From Quisquiliibacterium sp. (GTDB lineage: Bacteria; Pseudomonadota; Gammaproteobacteria; Burkholderiales; Burkholderiaceae_E): 17,569 bases of DNA. Positions 8,028 through 16,421 of the stretch are shown here, piece after piece. The notes under the pieces were generated by a model that made no database searches, was not told where the DNA came from, and worked only from the letters and a program-made list of their open reading frames with translations. How positions within the stretch are numbered: position 1 is the stretch's first letter; each line of letters begins with the position of its first letter. Both the position numbers and the translations under genes were made by a program. The stretch is taken from the NCBI GenBank assembly GCA_023257915.1, contig JALRBB010000088.1, forward strand, positions 1-17,569, in the 5' to 3' direction.

Positions 8028-9026
8028 ATGACCCGCTACGACGTCTTCAACGGCGACGCTGACGGGCTGTGCGCGCGCCAGCAGCTGCGCCTGGCAGAGC
8101 CTGCCGACACGGTCCTGGTTACCGGCACCAAACGCGACAACCGCTTGCTTGCGCGCGTGCCGGCGCAGGCCGGGGATGAAATCGTCGTGCTCGACATCGC
8201 CTTGCCAGGCAATCGCGATGCGCTGCTTGCGCTGCTCGATGCCGGCGCGAGCGTGCGTTATGTCGACCATCATGAGCCGGGCGAGCGAGCGCAACACCCG
8301 AAGCTGCAGTTGCTGATCGACACCGATCCGCAGACCTGCACCAGTGTGCTGATGGACCGCCTGCTTGACGGCGCCGCGCGCCCCTGGGCGGTGGTTGGCG
8401 CGTATGGCGACAACATGCTTGCGGCGGCCGAACGCCTGGCCGATGCGCTCGGACTGGACCCAGGCAGGCGTGCTCGCTGGCGTGAGTTGGGCGAGTGTCT
8501 GAACTACAACGCCTACGGCGTCACCGAACAGGACCTCATCTACCCACCAGCGCAACTGGCCCGCGCGCTCGCCGGTCATGCCGATCCGGACGCGTTCATC
8601 GCGGCTGGACCGCATGTCGAGCGACTGTCGCAAATCCGCCGGCAAGATCTGGCGCTGGCGCAGGCCGTGGCTCCGCGCCACTGCAGCGAGGGCGCCAGGC
8701 TGCACCTGCTGCCCGATGCTGACTGGGCACGCCGGGTTTTTGGCAGCTACGCCAACCTGTGCGCGAACACGGAACCCGAGCGCGCACACGCGGTGCTTGC
8801 ACCGCTGCGGCAAGCGCCGGACGGCGCTGGCAGCACGCCGGTGTATACCGTGAGCCTGCGGGTGCCAGCCAACGCGCCGCGCACCGCGCACGAGGTCTGC
8901 AGCGCATTCGGCGGCGGCGGAAGGGCGCGGGCGGCCGGTATCGACATCCTGCACGACGTCGAGGCCCTGGCCGCGGCGCTTGCCAGCACATTCCCTGAGC
9001 GCATAAGCTCCAAGCAGACACCATGA
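8028..9026 (+). CDS. DHH-family phosphoesterase
   Basis: 332-residue protein of the DHH/DHHA1 phosphoesterase superfamily, whose members (NrnA/NrnB, RecJ, c-di-AMP hydrolases) use Mn2+ to cleave phosphodiesters in short RNA, single-stranded DNA or cyclic nucleotides. Motif I is FNGDADG (D10, D12), motif II is VLDIA (D56), motif III is the signature VDHHEPGE (D80, H81, H82), and a further aspartate lies in AYGDNM. The C-terminal DHHA1-like glycine-rich loop is FGGGGRARAAG (about residues 294-304). All metal-binding motifs look intact. The ATG at 8028 lies 31 bases after the DUF35 gene; the frame is open further upstream, but only this start begins just before motif I. The stop overlaps the next gene as ATGA. 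No signal peptide, so cytosolic. Substrate unknown; NrnB-like oligonucleotide hydrolysis is one possibility. Confidence 0.87.
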   Translation: MTRYDVFNGDADGLCARQQLRLAEPADTVLVTGTKRDNRLLARVPAQAGDEIVVLDIALPGNRDALLALLDAGASVRYVDHHEPGERAQHPKLQLLIDTDPQTCTSVLMDRLLDGAARPWAVVGAYGDNMLAAAERLADALGLDPGRRARWRELGECLNYNAYGVTEQDLIYPPAQLARALAGHADPDAFIAAGPHVERLSQIRRQDLALAQAVAPRHCSEGARLHLLPDADWARRVFGSYANLCANTEPERAHAVLAPLRQAPDGAGSTPVYTVSLRVPANAPRTAHEVCSAFGGGGRARAAGIDILHDVEALAAALASTFPERISSKQTP

Positions 9027-10081
9027 GCGATTCCACCCAACGCAGCGACCGCACCATCACCGTCGAGACCGCCGAACTCGGTCCGGTGCGCGTACGTCGG
9101 CTGTCGCTTGGCGGCATGGCGCGGATCGCAGAACGACTGCGCGCCGAGGGCAATGACAACGAGATCGCGCTCGGCGATGCCCTGGTTGCCGAGGTGATCG
9201 TCGCCGGGATGGAAGGTGATCCGCTGCCCGGCGAGCATGAACCCGATCCGTTCGACACTGCCCGCCTGGCGCTGCTCAGCGAACAGGACCGACGTTCGAT
9301 CGCCGCGGCGGTTCTGACCCTCGAAGGCGTCAAGGCGGCAGGCGACGATGTGGTCGAAGACCCGCGCAGCGTGCTGGCCAGGCGCTATAGCCATGTGCTT
9401 GACCTCGGCAGCCGGCCGGAACACACCGCCACCGCGAGATTGCTGGTTGCCGACGAGCGTCTTCCCGGCGCGCCGGCCGAGTCGGCTGAATCGCATCCGC
9501 AGATTGCGCTGTTCGAGGGCATGATCCCGCCTGCGGCTACGCCAGCGCAGACCGGCGGTGGCACGGACAACCCGAAGTCTTCGTCGCGTGGCAACGCCTG
9601 GGAAAAGGAAAAAGCCGAGCTTCTCGCCGACATCGCCGACCTGCAAGAGCTGGTCGCCCTCGAGCGCGAGCGCAACGACGATCTGCAAGACCAACTGGCC
9701 GGGCAGCACGCCCGAGAGCCGCGCCGCGGCCTGCCGGCACTGAGCGCCGAATGGCTGGAACGTTATCGCTGGCCGGCGGTCGCGGTGCTCTCGGCCATCG
9801 TACTGGCGGTCATCGCACAATTCATCTGGATCGCGTCGCTACGCAGCGAAATGGCCGAACAACGCATCGCCTTCGAGACTCGGGCGGCCGAGCAGCAAAA
9901 AGCCCTGGACGAGGCGAATCGCCAGGCCACGCAGGCCAATGCGCGGGCCGATCAGCTGGCCGGTGAACTGGCAGCCCTGCAGGCCAAGCAAAAGGCGGCT
10001 GCGGCCCGGGTGTCCAAACCCGCCGCGAGAGCCACTCGCAGCGGCTCGAAGACCACAACGAGCCGGCAGCGCACGCGCTGA
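9023..10081 (+). CDS. Unrecognised single-pass membrane protein with coiled coils
   Basis: 352 residues, family not recognised. In order: an acidic soluble N-terminal region (1-150) beginning with strand-like VRVRRLSLGG; a linker rich in Ala, Pro and Gly; a charged helix with coiled-coil character (about 193-230, EKEKAELLADIADLQEL); one transmembrane segment starting at W250 and running to about 270 (VLSAIVLAVIAQFIWIASL); a second coiled coil (about 275-325, rich in Glu, Gln and Ala); and a basic Ser/Thr/Arg/Lys tail. No cleavable signal peptide. Topology is uncertain: the basic tail may face the cytoplasm or the cell wall. It is coupled by ATGA to the DHH phosphoesterase, which suggests a shared role, perhaps as a membrane scaffold. 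Translation is supported by the coupling and by codon bias like its neighbours. Confidence 0.75.
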   Translation: MSDSTQRSDRTITVETAELGPVRVRRLSLGGMARIAERLRAEGNDNEIALGDALVAEVIVAGMEGDPLPGEHEPDPFDTARLALLSEQDRRSIAAAVLTLEGVKAAGDDVVEDPRSVLARRYSHVLDLGSRPEHTATARLLVADERLPGAPAESAESHPQIALFEGMIPPAATPAQTGGGTDNPKSSSRGNAWEKEKAELLADIADLQELVALERERNDDLQDQLAGQHAREPRRGLPALSAEWLERYRWPAVAVLSAIVLAVIAQFIWIASLRSEMAEQRIAFETRAAEQQKALDEANRQATQANARADQLAGELAALQAKQKAAAARVSKPAARATRSGSKTTTSRQRTR

Positions 10082-10129
10082 TCAGACGTCGAGGCCCGGA
10101 GCAAGTCGAAGCCCGAAAGGCGTCGAAGC

Positions 10130-11722
10130 TCAGGCGCTGCGCAGCCTCGCCCCCCGGACCAGCGCGATCGCCAGCAGCGGCAAGACCAGCGCAAGCACCG
10201 TGGTCGTGATCATCAGCATTCCGAGATCCGAGTAATCCGCGGGCACCTTCACGGTGCCGGAGGCCGGATCGCGTACCTGGCGCGTCACATGAAAGACCTG
10301 GTTCAGGTACTTGGTGCCGAGCTGCGAGGCCGACAGCGCCAGATTGGTGAACGAGGCCATCACCGCAAAATAGGTGGCCTTGAGCTGCTCAGGCGCCGAA
10401 TTGGCAATCCAGGCCAGCATCGGCACCATCGCGATCTGCCCGAGCGGCGATTCGAGCGCGGTATCGACGACCGCGATAAAGCGCGCATCGACGATGCCGC
10501 CGGTCATCGCCGCGGTCCAGTGATGCAGCCCATAGAACATGCCGACGATCGGCAGCGCGAGCACCGCGCCGACCACCGTCAGCAGGCCGACCACCGCGTA
10601 GATCGAGCGCTCTGCCATAAAGCGGCGAAACACAAACAGCCCGACCAGTGTCAGCACGCTCGCGATCAGCGACAGCTCGGACAGGAACTGCTGGTCAAAG
10701 CCAAGCTCGTCGATCATCCACCAGGTCTGGCCGGCGCCCGGCCCCGGCAGCGCGCGAAACACGAAGATCACGACCGCGGTGCCGAGCAAGGTTGCGCGCG
10801 CCTGCGGTTCGAGCTCACGCACCAGCCGCACCATCAACGTCACAATCACCGTCATCGAGGCGAGGAACACCAGCTCCTGGCCGTGGCGCCACTCGCCCAG
10901 ACCGACCACCAGCGACACGCAAGCGAAGGCCAGTCCCCCGCCAAGCACCCACCAGTTGACCGGCGGACGCGCCGGCGTAATCAGCAGCGCAGCATGTGCC
11001 TCGGCAAGGGACACCCCAGCGGCGAGCAGGCTGCGCAGTGCCCGGCGCTGCAACACCATCGCGAACACCACGCCGGCCACCGAAATGACCGGGATCAGCA
11101 GCGCGATTTCGTAGACGGTCACGTACACCGCGACCCGCTCCTGTTCAGGCAGCGACTGCACCCCGCGCAACATCACCACGTTGACCAGCGCGACCATCAG
11201 CCCGCCGCCGACGATCGCAACCCGGCCAAGCGTTTGCATCGTCGTGTGCATCGCGCGCCGGTCATCCGCGTCGATCTCGCGGCCTTGCGCATCGCGATGC
11301 GGCACCGCCTCCACGGTCATCGCATCGGCGACCACATCCTGCATCACGTAGCCAACCGGTGCGAGCAGCGCAGCAAACACGTACCAGGCTTCGACGCGGG
11401 CGATCGCGCGCATCGCATCCGGGTCGGCGAGCAAGCCGATCATGATCGACAGGCTGACGGCGATCAGGCTCGCGCCCAGGAACACGAACAGCGACTTCCA
11501 GCGCCAGGTCAGGTCGACCAGGTGTCCGAGCGGCATCTTCAGCGCCCAGGGCAGGCCGGCCCAGAAGCCGAGTGCCGCCAGGAACTCGGCCGACAAGCCG
11601 AGATATTCCTTGACGAAGAAGGTGCCGACGATCGCGGTGAGCCCGGAAATGCCGGCGGCCACATAAACCATCAGCGGCGGCAGGTACGACAGCCGGAATT
11701 CACGCAGTAGTGCAGGAACCAT
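10130..11722 (-). CDS. Major facilitator superfamily transporter, BT1/folate-biopterin-like
   Basis: 530-residue inner-membrane protein with about twelve hydrophobic segments, slightly longer than most MFS proteins because of charged loops. Residues 62-70 (KMPLGHLVD, followed by WRWKS) occupy the place of the conserved loop between TM2 and TM3. QDVVADAMTVE (128-138) resembles the signature of the BT1/folate-biopterin transporter family, as does ATYFAVMASFTNLALS near the C-terminal half. A hydrophilic loop rich in Asp and Arg (about 140-160) follows TM4. The start is the CAT at 11720-11722; only a weak GGG-containing stretch lies upstream. It ends 48 bases from the convergent membrane-protein gene, and no terminator is visible there. 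It is divergent from the M20 operon. The substrate is unknown; bacterial members are not necessarily folate carriers. Confidence 0.85.
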   Translation of the reverse strand: MVPALLREFRLSYLPPLMVYVAAGISGLTAIVGTFFVKEYLGLSAEFLAALGFWAGLPWALKMPLGHLVDLTWRWKSLFVFLGASLIAVSLSIMIGLLADPDAMRAIARVEAWYVFAALLAPVGYVMQDVVADAMTVEAVPHRDAQGREIDADDRRAMHTTMQTLGRVAIVGGGLMVALVNVVMLRGVQSLPEQERVAVYVTVYEIALLIPVISVAGVVFAMVLQRRALRSLLAAGVSLAEAHAALLITPARPPVNWWVLGGGLAFACVSLVVGLGEWRHGQELVFLASMTVIVTLMVRLVRELEPQARATLLGTAVVIFVFRALPGPGAGQTWWMIDELGFDQQFLSELSLIASVLTLVGLFVFRRFMAERSIYAVVGLLTVVGAVLALPIVGMFYGLHHWTAAMTGGIVDARFIAVVDTALESPLGQIAMVPMLAWIANSAPEQLKATYFAVMASFTNLALSASQLGTKYLNQVFHVTRQVRDPASGTVKVPADYSDLGMLMITTTVLALVLPLLAIALVRGARLRSA

Positions 11723-11859
11723 TGCCAGCGACCCAATCTTTGAAGCGGCTACGTTACCATCGCGGAAGCTTTGTGTGCGCCGATCTGTGAGCGTTCACGC
11801 AGCGCCTGGCCGAGCCGCGCTGGCCAAGCTGCCGTCAACCGTCCAAGGTCCCTTCAGAC
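11723..11859. promoter_or_regulatory. Divergent promoter region between transporter and M20 operon
   Basis: These 137 bases separate divergently transcribed genes and so must hold both promoters. A TTGAAG (11740-11745) and TACCAT (11755-11760) are visible on the plus strand, but they are only 9 bases apart and do not form a proper sigma-70 pair. I see no clear operator palindrome. Confidence 0.4.
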
Positions 11860-13134
11860 ATGAACGATTCGTCGCTGCATTCCAGGATCCTGACAGCCGT
11901 CGAAGACGCCTTCGACGAGCAGGTGGACTTTCTTGCCGACCTGACCCGCATCCCGTCGCTACGCGGCCAGGAGGCCAGCGCCCAGGACTTCATGGCTGCC
12001 GCGATGCGCTCGCGCGGCCTGGCGGTCGATCGCTGGAAGGTGAATGTCGACGACATCCGCCATCTGCCCGGTTTCTCGCCGGTGGCGGTCTCCTATGACG
12101 ACGCCTGGAACGTGGTCGGCACCCACCGCCCGCGCAAGCCGGCGGGCCGCTCGCTGGTGCTCAACGGGCATATTGACGTGGTGCCGACTGGGCCGCTCGA
12201 CATGTGGACCGATCATCCGTTCGACCCGAAGGAAAAGGACGGCTGGATGTTCGGCCGCGGCGCCGGGGACATGAAGGCTGGCCTGGTCGCCAACCTGTTC
12301 GCGCTCGACGCGCTGGCACGCTGCGGTGTGGCGCCGGCCGGCGAGGTCTACCTGCAATCGGTGATCGAGGAGGAGTGCACCGGCAACGGCGCGCTGGCCT
12401 GCCTGGCGCGCGGCTATCGCGGCGACGCGGCGATCATCCCCGAGCCGATGGGCGAGCATCTGCTCAGCGCGCAGGTTGGCGTGATGTGGTTCCAGGTCAA
12501 GGTGCGAGGTCGGCCCGCGCACGTGGCCGTGGCCGGCACCGGCGCCAATGCGATTGAAGCCTGCTGGCCGCTGGTGCAGGCGCTGCACCGCATGGAACAC
12601 CGCTGGAACGAGCGCGGCCATCCGGCCTTTGAGGGGCATGCGCATCCGGTCAATTTCGTGCTGAGCAAAATCGAGGGCGGCGACTGGACCTCATCGGTTC
12701 CGGCCTGGTGCACTTTCGACATGCGGATCGGACTGTTCCCGGGCATGGACCTGGCCGAAGTGCGCCGCGAGGTCGAGCAAACCATTGCGGCGGCCGCCCG
12801 TGAGGACGCGTTCTTGTCGGCCAATCCGCCGCAGGTGGCCTATCACGGCTTCCAGGCCGAGGGCTGGGTGCTGCCGCAGGGCTCGGATGCGCAACAGCTG
12901 CTCGAGCGCTGCCATGCACATGTCTGCGACGATGCACTGCCGCAGGTCGCCAGCACCGGCACCACCGACGCCCGTTTCTTTGGCCTGTATCAAGGGATCC
13001 CCGCGCTGGTCTACGGCCCGCACGCCGAGAACATTCATGCGTTCGACGAGCGTGTGAGCCTGGACTCGATGCGTCGGGTCACGCAGACCATCGCCCTGTT
13101 CATCGCACAATGGTGCGGCACCGAGCCGCGCTGA
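11860..13134 (+). CDS. M20 family metallohydrolase, ArgE/DapE-type deacylase
   Basis: 424-residue cytosolic di-zinc amidohydrolase of peptidase family M20A, predicted to remove an acyl group from an N-acyl amino acid or similar amide. Visible catalytic residues: H104 and D106 in NGHIDVVPTG, bridging D137 in GRGAGDMKAG, catalytic and metal glutamates in IEEECTGNG (E171, E172), E195 in IPEP, and C-terminal H393 in ENIHAFDE. The middle region (VGVMWFQVKVRGRPAHVA) is the dimerisation-domain start. It is longer than ArgE or DapE of E. coli and matches the catabolic ArgE/DapE-like group, so arginine or lysine synthesis is not implied. The ATG at 11860 has only a weak AAGG upstream. It is first in a tight operon, 23 bases before the second M20 gene. 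Confidence 0.9.
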   Translation: MNDSSLHSRILTAVEDAFDEQVDFLADLTRIPSLRGQEASAQDFMAAAMRSRGLAVDRWKVNVDDIRHLPGFSPVAVSYDDAWNVVGTHRPRKPAGRSLVLNGHIDVVPTGPLDMWTDHPFDPKEKDGWMFGRGAGDMKAGLVANLFALDALARCGVAPAGEVYLQSVIEEECTGNGALACLARGYRGDAAIIPEPMGEHLLSAQVGVMWFQVKVRGRPAHVAVAGTGANAIEACWPLVQALHRMEHRWNERGHPAFEGHAHPVNFVLSKIEGGDWTSSVPAWCTFDMRIGLFPGMDLAEVRREVEQTIAAAAREDAFLSANPPQVAYHGFQAEGWVLPQGSDAQQLLERCHAHVCDDALPQVASTGTTDARFFGLYQGIPALVYGPHAENIHAFDERVSLDSMRRVTQTIALFIAQWCGTEPR

Positions 13135-13157
13135 ACCCATCCATCCAGGAGAGCATC

Positions 13158-14327
13158 GTGTCCGCCATCGACCGCATCGCAGAATTCCACGCCGAGCTGA
13201 CCGCGTTTCGACGCGACATTCACGCCCATCCGGAACTGGGTTTTGCCGAATCGCGCACCGCCGAAAAGGTGGCGCAGGCGCTGGAGAGCTACGGCATCGA
13301 GGTGCATCGCGGCATCGGCAAGACCGGTGTCGTCGGTGTCTTGAAGGCTGGCAACTCGACGCGCACGATCGGGCTGCGCGCCGACATGGATGCGCTGCCG
13401 ATCCACGAGGAAAACACCTTCGATCACCGCTCACAGCATGCGGGCCGGATGCATGCCTGCGGCCATGACGGGCACACGACGATGCTGCTGGGTGCGGCAC
13501 GCCACCTGGCCGCAACCCGCAACTTCGACGGCACGGTGCATCTGATCTTTCAGCCGGCCGAAGAGGGCCTGGGCGGCGCCAAGGCAATGATCGACGACGG
13601 GCTGTTCCAGCGCTTTCCTTGTGAAACCGTGTTCGGCATGCACAACCGGCCGCGGCTGCCGGTCGGACAGTTCTGCGTGCGCTCCGGACCGATGATGGCT
13701 GGCGGCGCATTTTTCGACATCGACATCACCGGCGTCGGCGCGCACGGTGCCCGGCCCGAAGCCGGCATCGACGCGCTGCTGGTTGCGGTGCAGATCGCCT
13801 CGACGATTCAAAGCATCGTGTCGCGCAACGTGCGTCCGGTCGACACCGCGGTGGTGTCGATCACGCAGTTCCACGCCGGCGACGCCTACAACGTGATTCC
13901 GCAGACCGCGCGCCTGTCCGGCACAGTGCGCGCCTTCTCCAAGGACGTGATGGCGCTGGTCGAACGCAACATGAAACGCATCGCGCAAGGCACCGCGCAG
14001 GCCATGGGTGCGAAGGCCGAGGTCGACTTTCGCGTGAATTTCGCACCGACGGTCAACGATCCGGAGCAGGCCGAGTTTGCCGCCTCGATCTGCAATGAGC
14101 TGGTCGGTGCCGACAAGGTCGATCGCAACCCGCCGCTGATCATGGCCTCGGAGGATTTTTCCTTCATGCTCGAGCAGGTCCCGGGCTGCTACATCAACAT
14201 CGGCAACGGCGACGGCGAAGGCGCCTGCGAAGTGCACAACCCGGCCTATGACTTCAACGACGAAGCCATTCCGCTGGGCGCAGCCTTTTTCGTGCGCGCA
14301 GTCGAGCGCAAGCTGGCCAAGGCATGA
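13158..14327 (+). CDS. M20 aminoacylase / hippurate hydrolase-type amidohydrolase
   Basis: 389-residue M20D-family amidohydrolase. Conserved motifs: RRDIHAHPELGF near the N terminus, RADMDALPIHE, MHACGHDGHTTMLLGAAR (C101, H103), FQPAEEGLGGA (E135, E136), GMHN (H162), MASEDFSFML and the C-terminal H360. Relatives hydrolyse N-acyl amino acids, hippurate or IAA-amino acid conjugates. The start GTG 13158 is chosen because AGGAG lies six bases upstream and the family's helix begins there; an earlier in-frame ATG (13110) overlaps the preceding gene. The stop overlaps the next start (ATGA). It is unlike its upstream M20 neighbour (different subfamily and metal motif), so this is not a recent tandem duplication. 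Specificity unknown. Confidence 0.92.
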   Translation: MSAIDRIAEFHAELTAFRRDIHAHPELGFAESRTAEKVAQALESYGIEVHRGIGKTGVVGVLKAGNSTRTIGLRADMDALPIHEENTFDHRSQHAGRMHACGHDGHTTMLLGAARHLAATRNFDGTVHLIFQPAEEGLGGAKAMIDDGLFQRFPCETVFGMHNRPRLPVGQFCVRSGPMMAGGAFFDIDITGVGAHGARPEAGIDALLVAVQIASTIQSIVSRNVRPVDTAVVSITQFHAGDAYNVIPQTARLSGTVRAFSKDVMALVERNMKRIAQGTAQAMGAKAEVDFRVNFAPTVNDPEQAEFAASICNELVGADKVDRNPPLIMASEDFSFMLEQVPGCYINIGNGDGEGACEVHNPAYDFNDEAIPLGAAFFVRAVERKLAKA

Positions 14328-15319
14328 GCCGCTCTGACGCCGGCTTGCCGGTCCGCTTCGAGGACGTGAAGGCGGCCGCCGGACGTATCGCGGGCATCGC
14401 GCATCGCACGCCAGTGCTCAGGTCGCGCACTGCCGACGCGCTGACCGGCGCGCAGCTGTTCTTCAAGTGCGAGAACTTTCAGCGCATGGGCGCGTTCAAG
14501 TTCCGTGGCGCGTACAACGCACTCGCGCAGTTCACGCCCGCCCAGCGCGAAGGCGGCGTGATCGCCTATTCCTCCGGCAACCATGCGCAGGGCATTGCGC
14601 TGTCGGCGCAGCTGCTGGGCATCAAGGCCGTGATCGTGATGCCCTCGGATGCGCCGCAGCTGAAGATCGATGCCACGCGCGGCTATGGCGCCGAGGTGGT
14701 GCTCTATGACCGCGCGCGTGAAAACCGCGAGCAGATCGGTGCGCGTATCGCCGCAGAGCGCGGCATGACGCTGGTGCCGCCGTACGACCATGCCCATGTG
14801 ATCGCCGGACAAGGCACCTGCACGATGGAGCTGATCGAAGAAGTCGGTCCGCTCGATGCGCTGCTGGTGTGCGTCGGCGGCGCCGGTCTGGTGTCGGGTT
14901 GCGCCTTGGCGGCCAACGCGATGTCGCCCGGCTGCGAGGTGATCGGCGTCGAACCGCAGGCCGGAAACGATGTGCAGCTGTCGCTGGCGCGCGGCGAACG
15001 CGTGCACATCGCGTTGCCCGAGACCATCGCCGACGGCGCGCAGACGCAGCAAGTCGGCGCGCTGACCTTCCCGATCGTGCAGACACTGGTCTCGCGCATC
15101 GAGACCGTCACCGATGCGCAGCTCGTCGACACGATGCGTTTTTTCGCCGAACGCATGAAGATCGTTGTCGAACCCACCGGCTGCCTGGCCGCAGCCGCAG
15201 TGCTGCAGGGTCAGGTCTCGCTGGCCGGAAAGCGGGTCGGCGTGATCATCAGCGGCGGCAACATCGACGCCCTGCGCTACGCGAAACTGCTGTCGCAGTC
15301 GGGCGCACGCGAGCACTGA
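14324..15319 (+). CDS. PLP-dependent serine racemase / threo-3-hydroxyaspartate ammonia-lyase-like enzyme
   Basis: 331-residue fold-type II PLP enzyme without the C-terminal ACT domain of biosynthetic threonine deaminase, so a catabolic type. The Schiff-base lysine is K59 in FQRMGAFKFRGAYN; SSGNHAQG (83-90) is the cofactor/substrate loop; VGGAGLVSG (184-192) is the phosphate-binding loop, with Ala where most relatives have Gly; SGGN (310-313) contacts the pyridine ring. E210, G214 and D216 in GVEPQAGND match the divalent-cation site of serine racemases and 3-hydroxyaspartate dehydratases. The predicted reaction is deamination of a beta-hydroxy amino acid to a 2-oxo acid and ammonia. ATG 14324 overlaps the aminoacylase stop. 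Threonine/serine dehydratase activity is the main alternative. Confidence 0.88.
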   Translation: MSRSDAGLPVRFEDVKAAAGRIAGIAHRTPVLRSRTADALTGAQLFFKCENFQRMGAFKFRGAYNALAQFTPAQREGGVIAYSSGNHAQGIALSAQLLGIKAVIVMPSDAPQLKIDATRGYGAEVVLYDRARENREQIGARIAAERGMTLVPPYDHAHVIAGQGTCTMELIEEVGPLDALLVCVGGAGLVSGCALAANAMSPGCEVIGVEPQAGNDVQLSLARGERVHIALPETIADGAQTQQVGALTFPIVQTLVSRIETVTDAQLVDTMRFFAERMKIVVEPTGCLAAAAVLQGQVSLAGKRVGVIISGGNIDALRYAKLLSQSGAREH

Positions 15320-15418
15320 TCGGCAGCCTCGGCGCGAACCTGACGGGCTCAGGCTGTGTGCCGGCCCGGTCGGCCGCGATCTCGAACAAACATGGCCAAG
15401 GAGCCAGGAGACCCCATC

Positions 15419-16354
15419 ATGAAAATCCGTGAAATCGCCGGCGGACTGCAGTTTCCGGAAGGCCCGGTCGCGATGGACGACGGCTCGGTGCTGCTCGTCG
15501 AGATTGCGCGCGGCACGCTGACCCGGGTGGCGGCCGACGGCAAGGTGAGCGTTGTCGCCGAGCTTGGCGGCGGGCCGAATGGCGCTGCAATGGGACCCGG
15601 CGGCGACATCTTCGTATGCAACAACGGCGGCTTTCGCTGGCATCGCGACAAGTCGGGCGGATTGCGGCCGATGACCCAGCCGGACGATTACTCGGGCGGA
15701 CGGATCGAACGGGTGAACCTGTCTACCGGCAAAGTCGAACGCCTCTACGAGCGGGTCGCCAGCGACGATGGCGAATTCGCGCTGCGCGGCCCCAACGACC
15801 TGGTGTTCGATGCGCACGGAGGTTTCTGGTTCACCGACCTGGGCAAGGGCCGGGCGCGCGAGATGGATCGCGGCGGCATCTATTACGCCCGCGCCGATGG
15901 CAGCGGCGTGCATCAGGCGCTGTATCCGGTGATGACACCCAACGGCATCGGCATGTCGCCGACCGGTGACGTGGTGTACTTCGCCGAAACCGAATCGGCG
16001 CGACTGTGGGCCTTTGAGACCAAGGGTGATGGCCACCTGGAGAAGCTGCCCTTCCCGTCGCCGCATGGCGCGCGCTTCATCGCGCAGCCGGGTGGCGTCT
16101 ATCAGCGCTTCGATTCGCTGGCAGTCGACTCGATCGGCAACGTGCTGGTCGCCACCTTGCTGCATGGCGGCATCACGACGATCGCGCCCGACGGCAGGCT
16201 GCTCGGGCATCTGCCGCTTCCCGATCCGTATGTCACCAATCTGTGCTTTGGCGGGCCCGACCTGCGAACGCTGTATGTGACGCTGTCCAACCATGGCCGG
16301 CTGATCGCGATCGACGACTGGCCGGTGCCCGGGCTGCGACTGAACCACCAGTGA
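15419..16354 (+). CDS. SMP-30/gluconolactonase/LRE-family protein
   Basis: 311-residue six-bladed beta-propeller of the SMP-30/gluconolactonase family, which hydrolyses sugar or other lactones with one bound divalent metal. Metal and active-site residues are visible in the expected order: E14 (LQFPEGPV), N126 (GPNDLVFD), N175 (TPNGIG) and D232 (FDSLAVD). Blade repeats of the type G-N/D-hydrophobic are clear (GGDIFVCNNGG, GGFWFTDLGKG, GDVVYFAETES). No signal peptide. The ATG at 15419 follows AGGAG by eight bases; an earlier frame-open start at 15356 adds a basic, non-conserved extension. It lies 99 bases after the lyase gene and 67 before the dienelactone hydrolase, plausibly one transcript. 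Confidence 0.9.
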   Translation: MKIREIAGGLQFPEGPVAMDDGSVLLVEIARGTLTRVAADGKVSVVAELGGGPNGAAMGPGGDIFVCNNGGFRWHRDKSGGLRPMTQPDDYSGGRIERVNLSTGKVERLYERVASDDGEFALRGPNDLVFDAHGGFWFTDLGKGRAREMDRGGIYYARADGSGVHQALYPVMTPNGIGMSPTGDVVYFAETESARLWAFETKGDGHLEKLPFPSPHGARFIAQPGGVYQRFDSLAVDSIGNVLVATLLHGGITTIAPDGRLLGHLPLPDPYVTNLCFGGPDLRTLYVTLSNHGRLIAIDDWPVPGLRLNHQ

Positions 16355-16421
16355 GCCCGGCCCGATCCGTTTCGGGGCGCATGGCAAACCATTCCCCAGA
16401 TCTCCCATTCAAGGAACCAAC

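Noticed and set aside
10082..10129. Terminator between the convergent membrane-protein and transporter genes
   Set aside because: Only a short imperfect repeat of GTCGAAGC is present; there is no stable stem with a T-tract on either strand.
10289..11710. 473-codon plus-strand open frame
   Set aside because: It is antisense to the transporter gene; the translation is extremely His/Gln/Arg-rich and hydrophilic, as expected opposite codons for hydrophobic residues.
16360..16380. Small hairpin CCCGA...TCGGG after the SMP-30 gene
   Set aside because: The stem is only five base pairs and no T-tract follows, so it is not an intrinsic terminator.
14246..16408. 720-codon minus-strand open frame across three genes
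   Set aside because: It is antisense to the end of the aminoacylase, the lyase and the SMP-30 gene, all with intact family motifs. Its translation is rich in His, Arg, Gln and Ala with no recognisable domain; GC-rich codon bias leaves such frames open.
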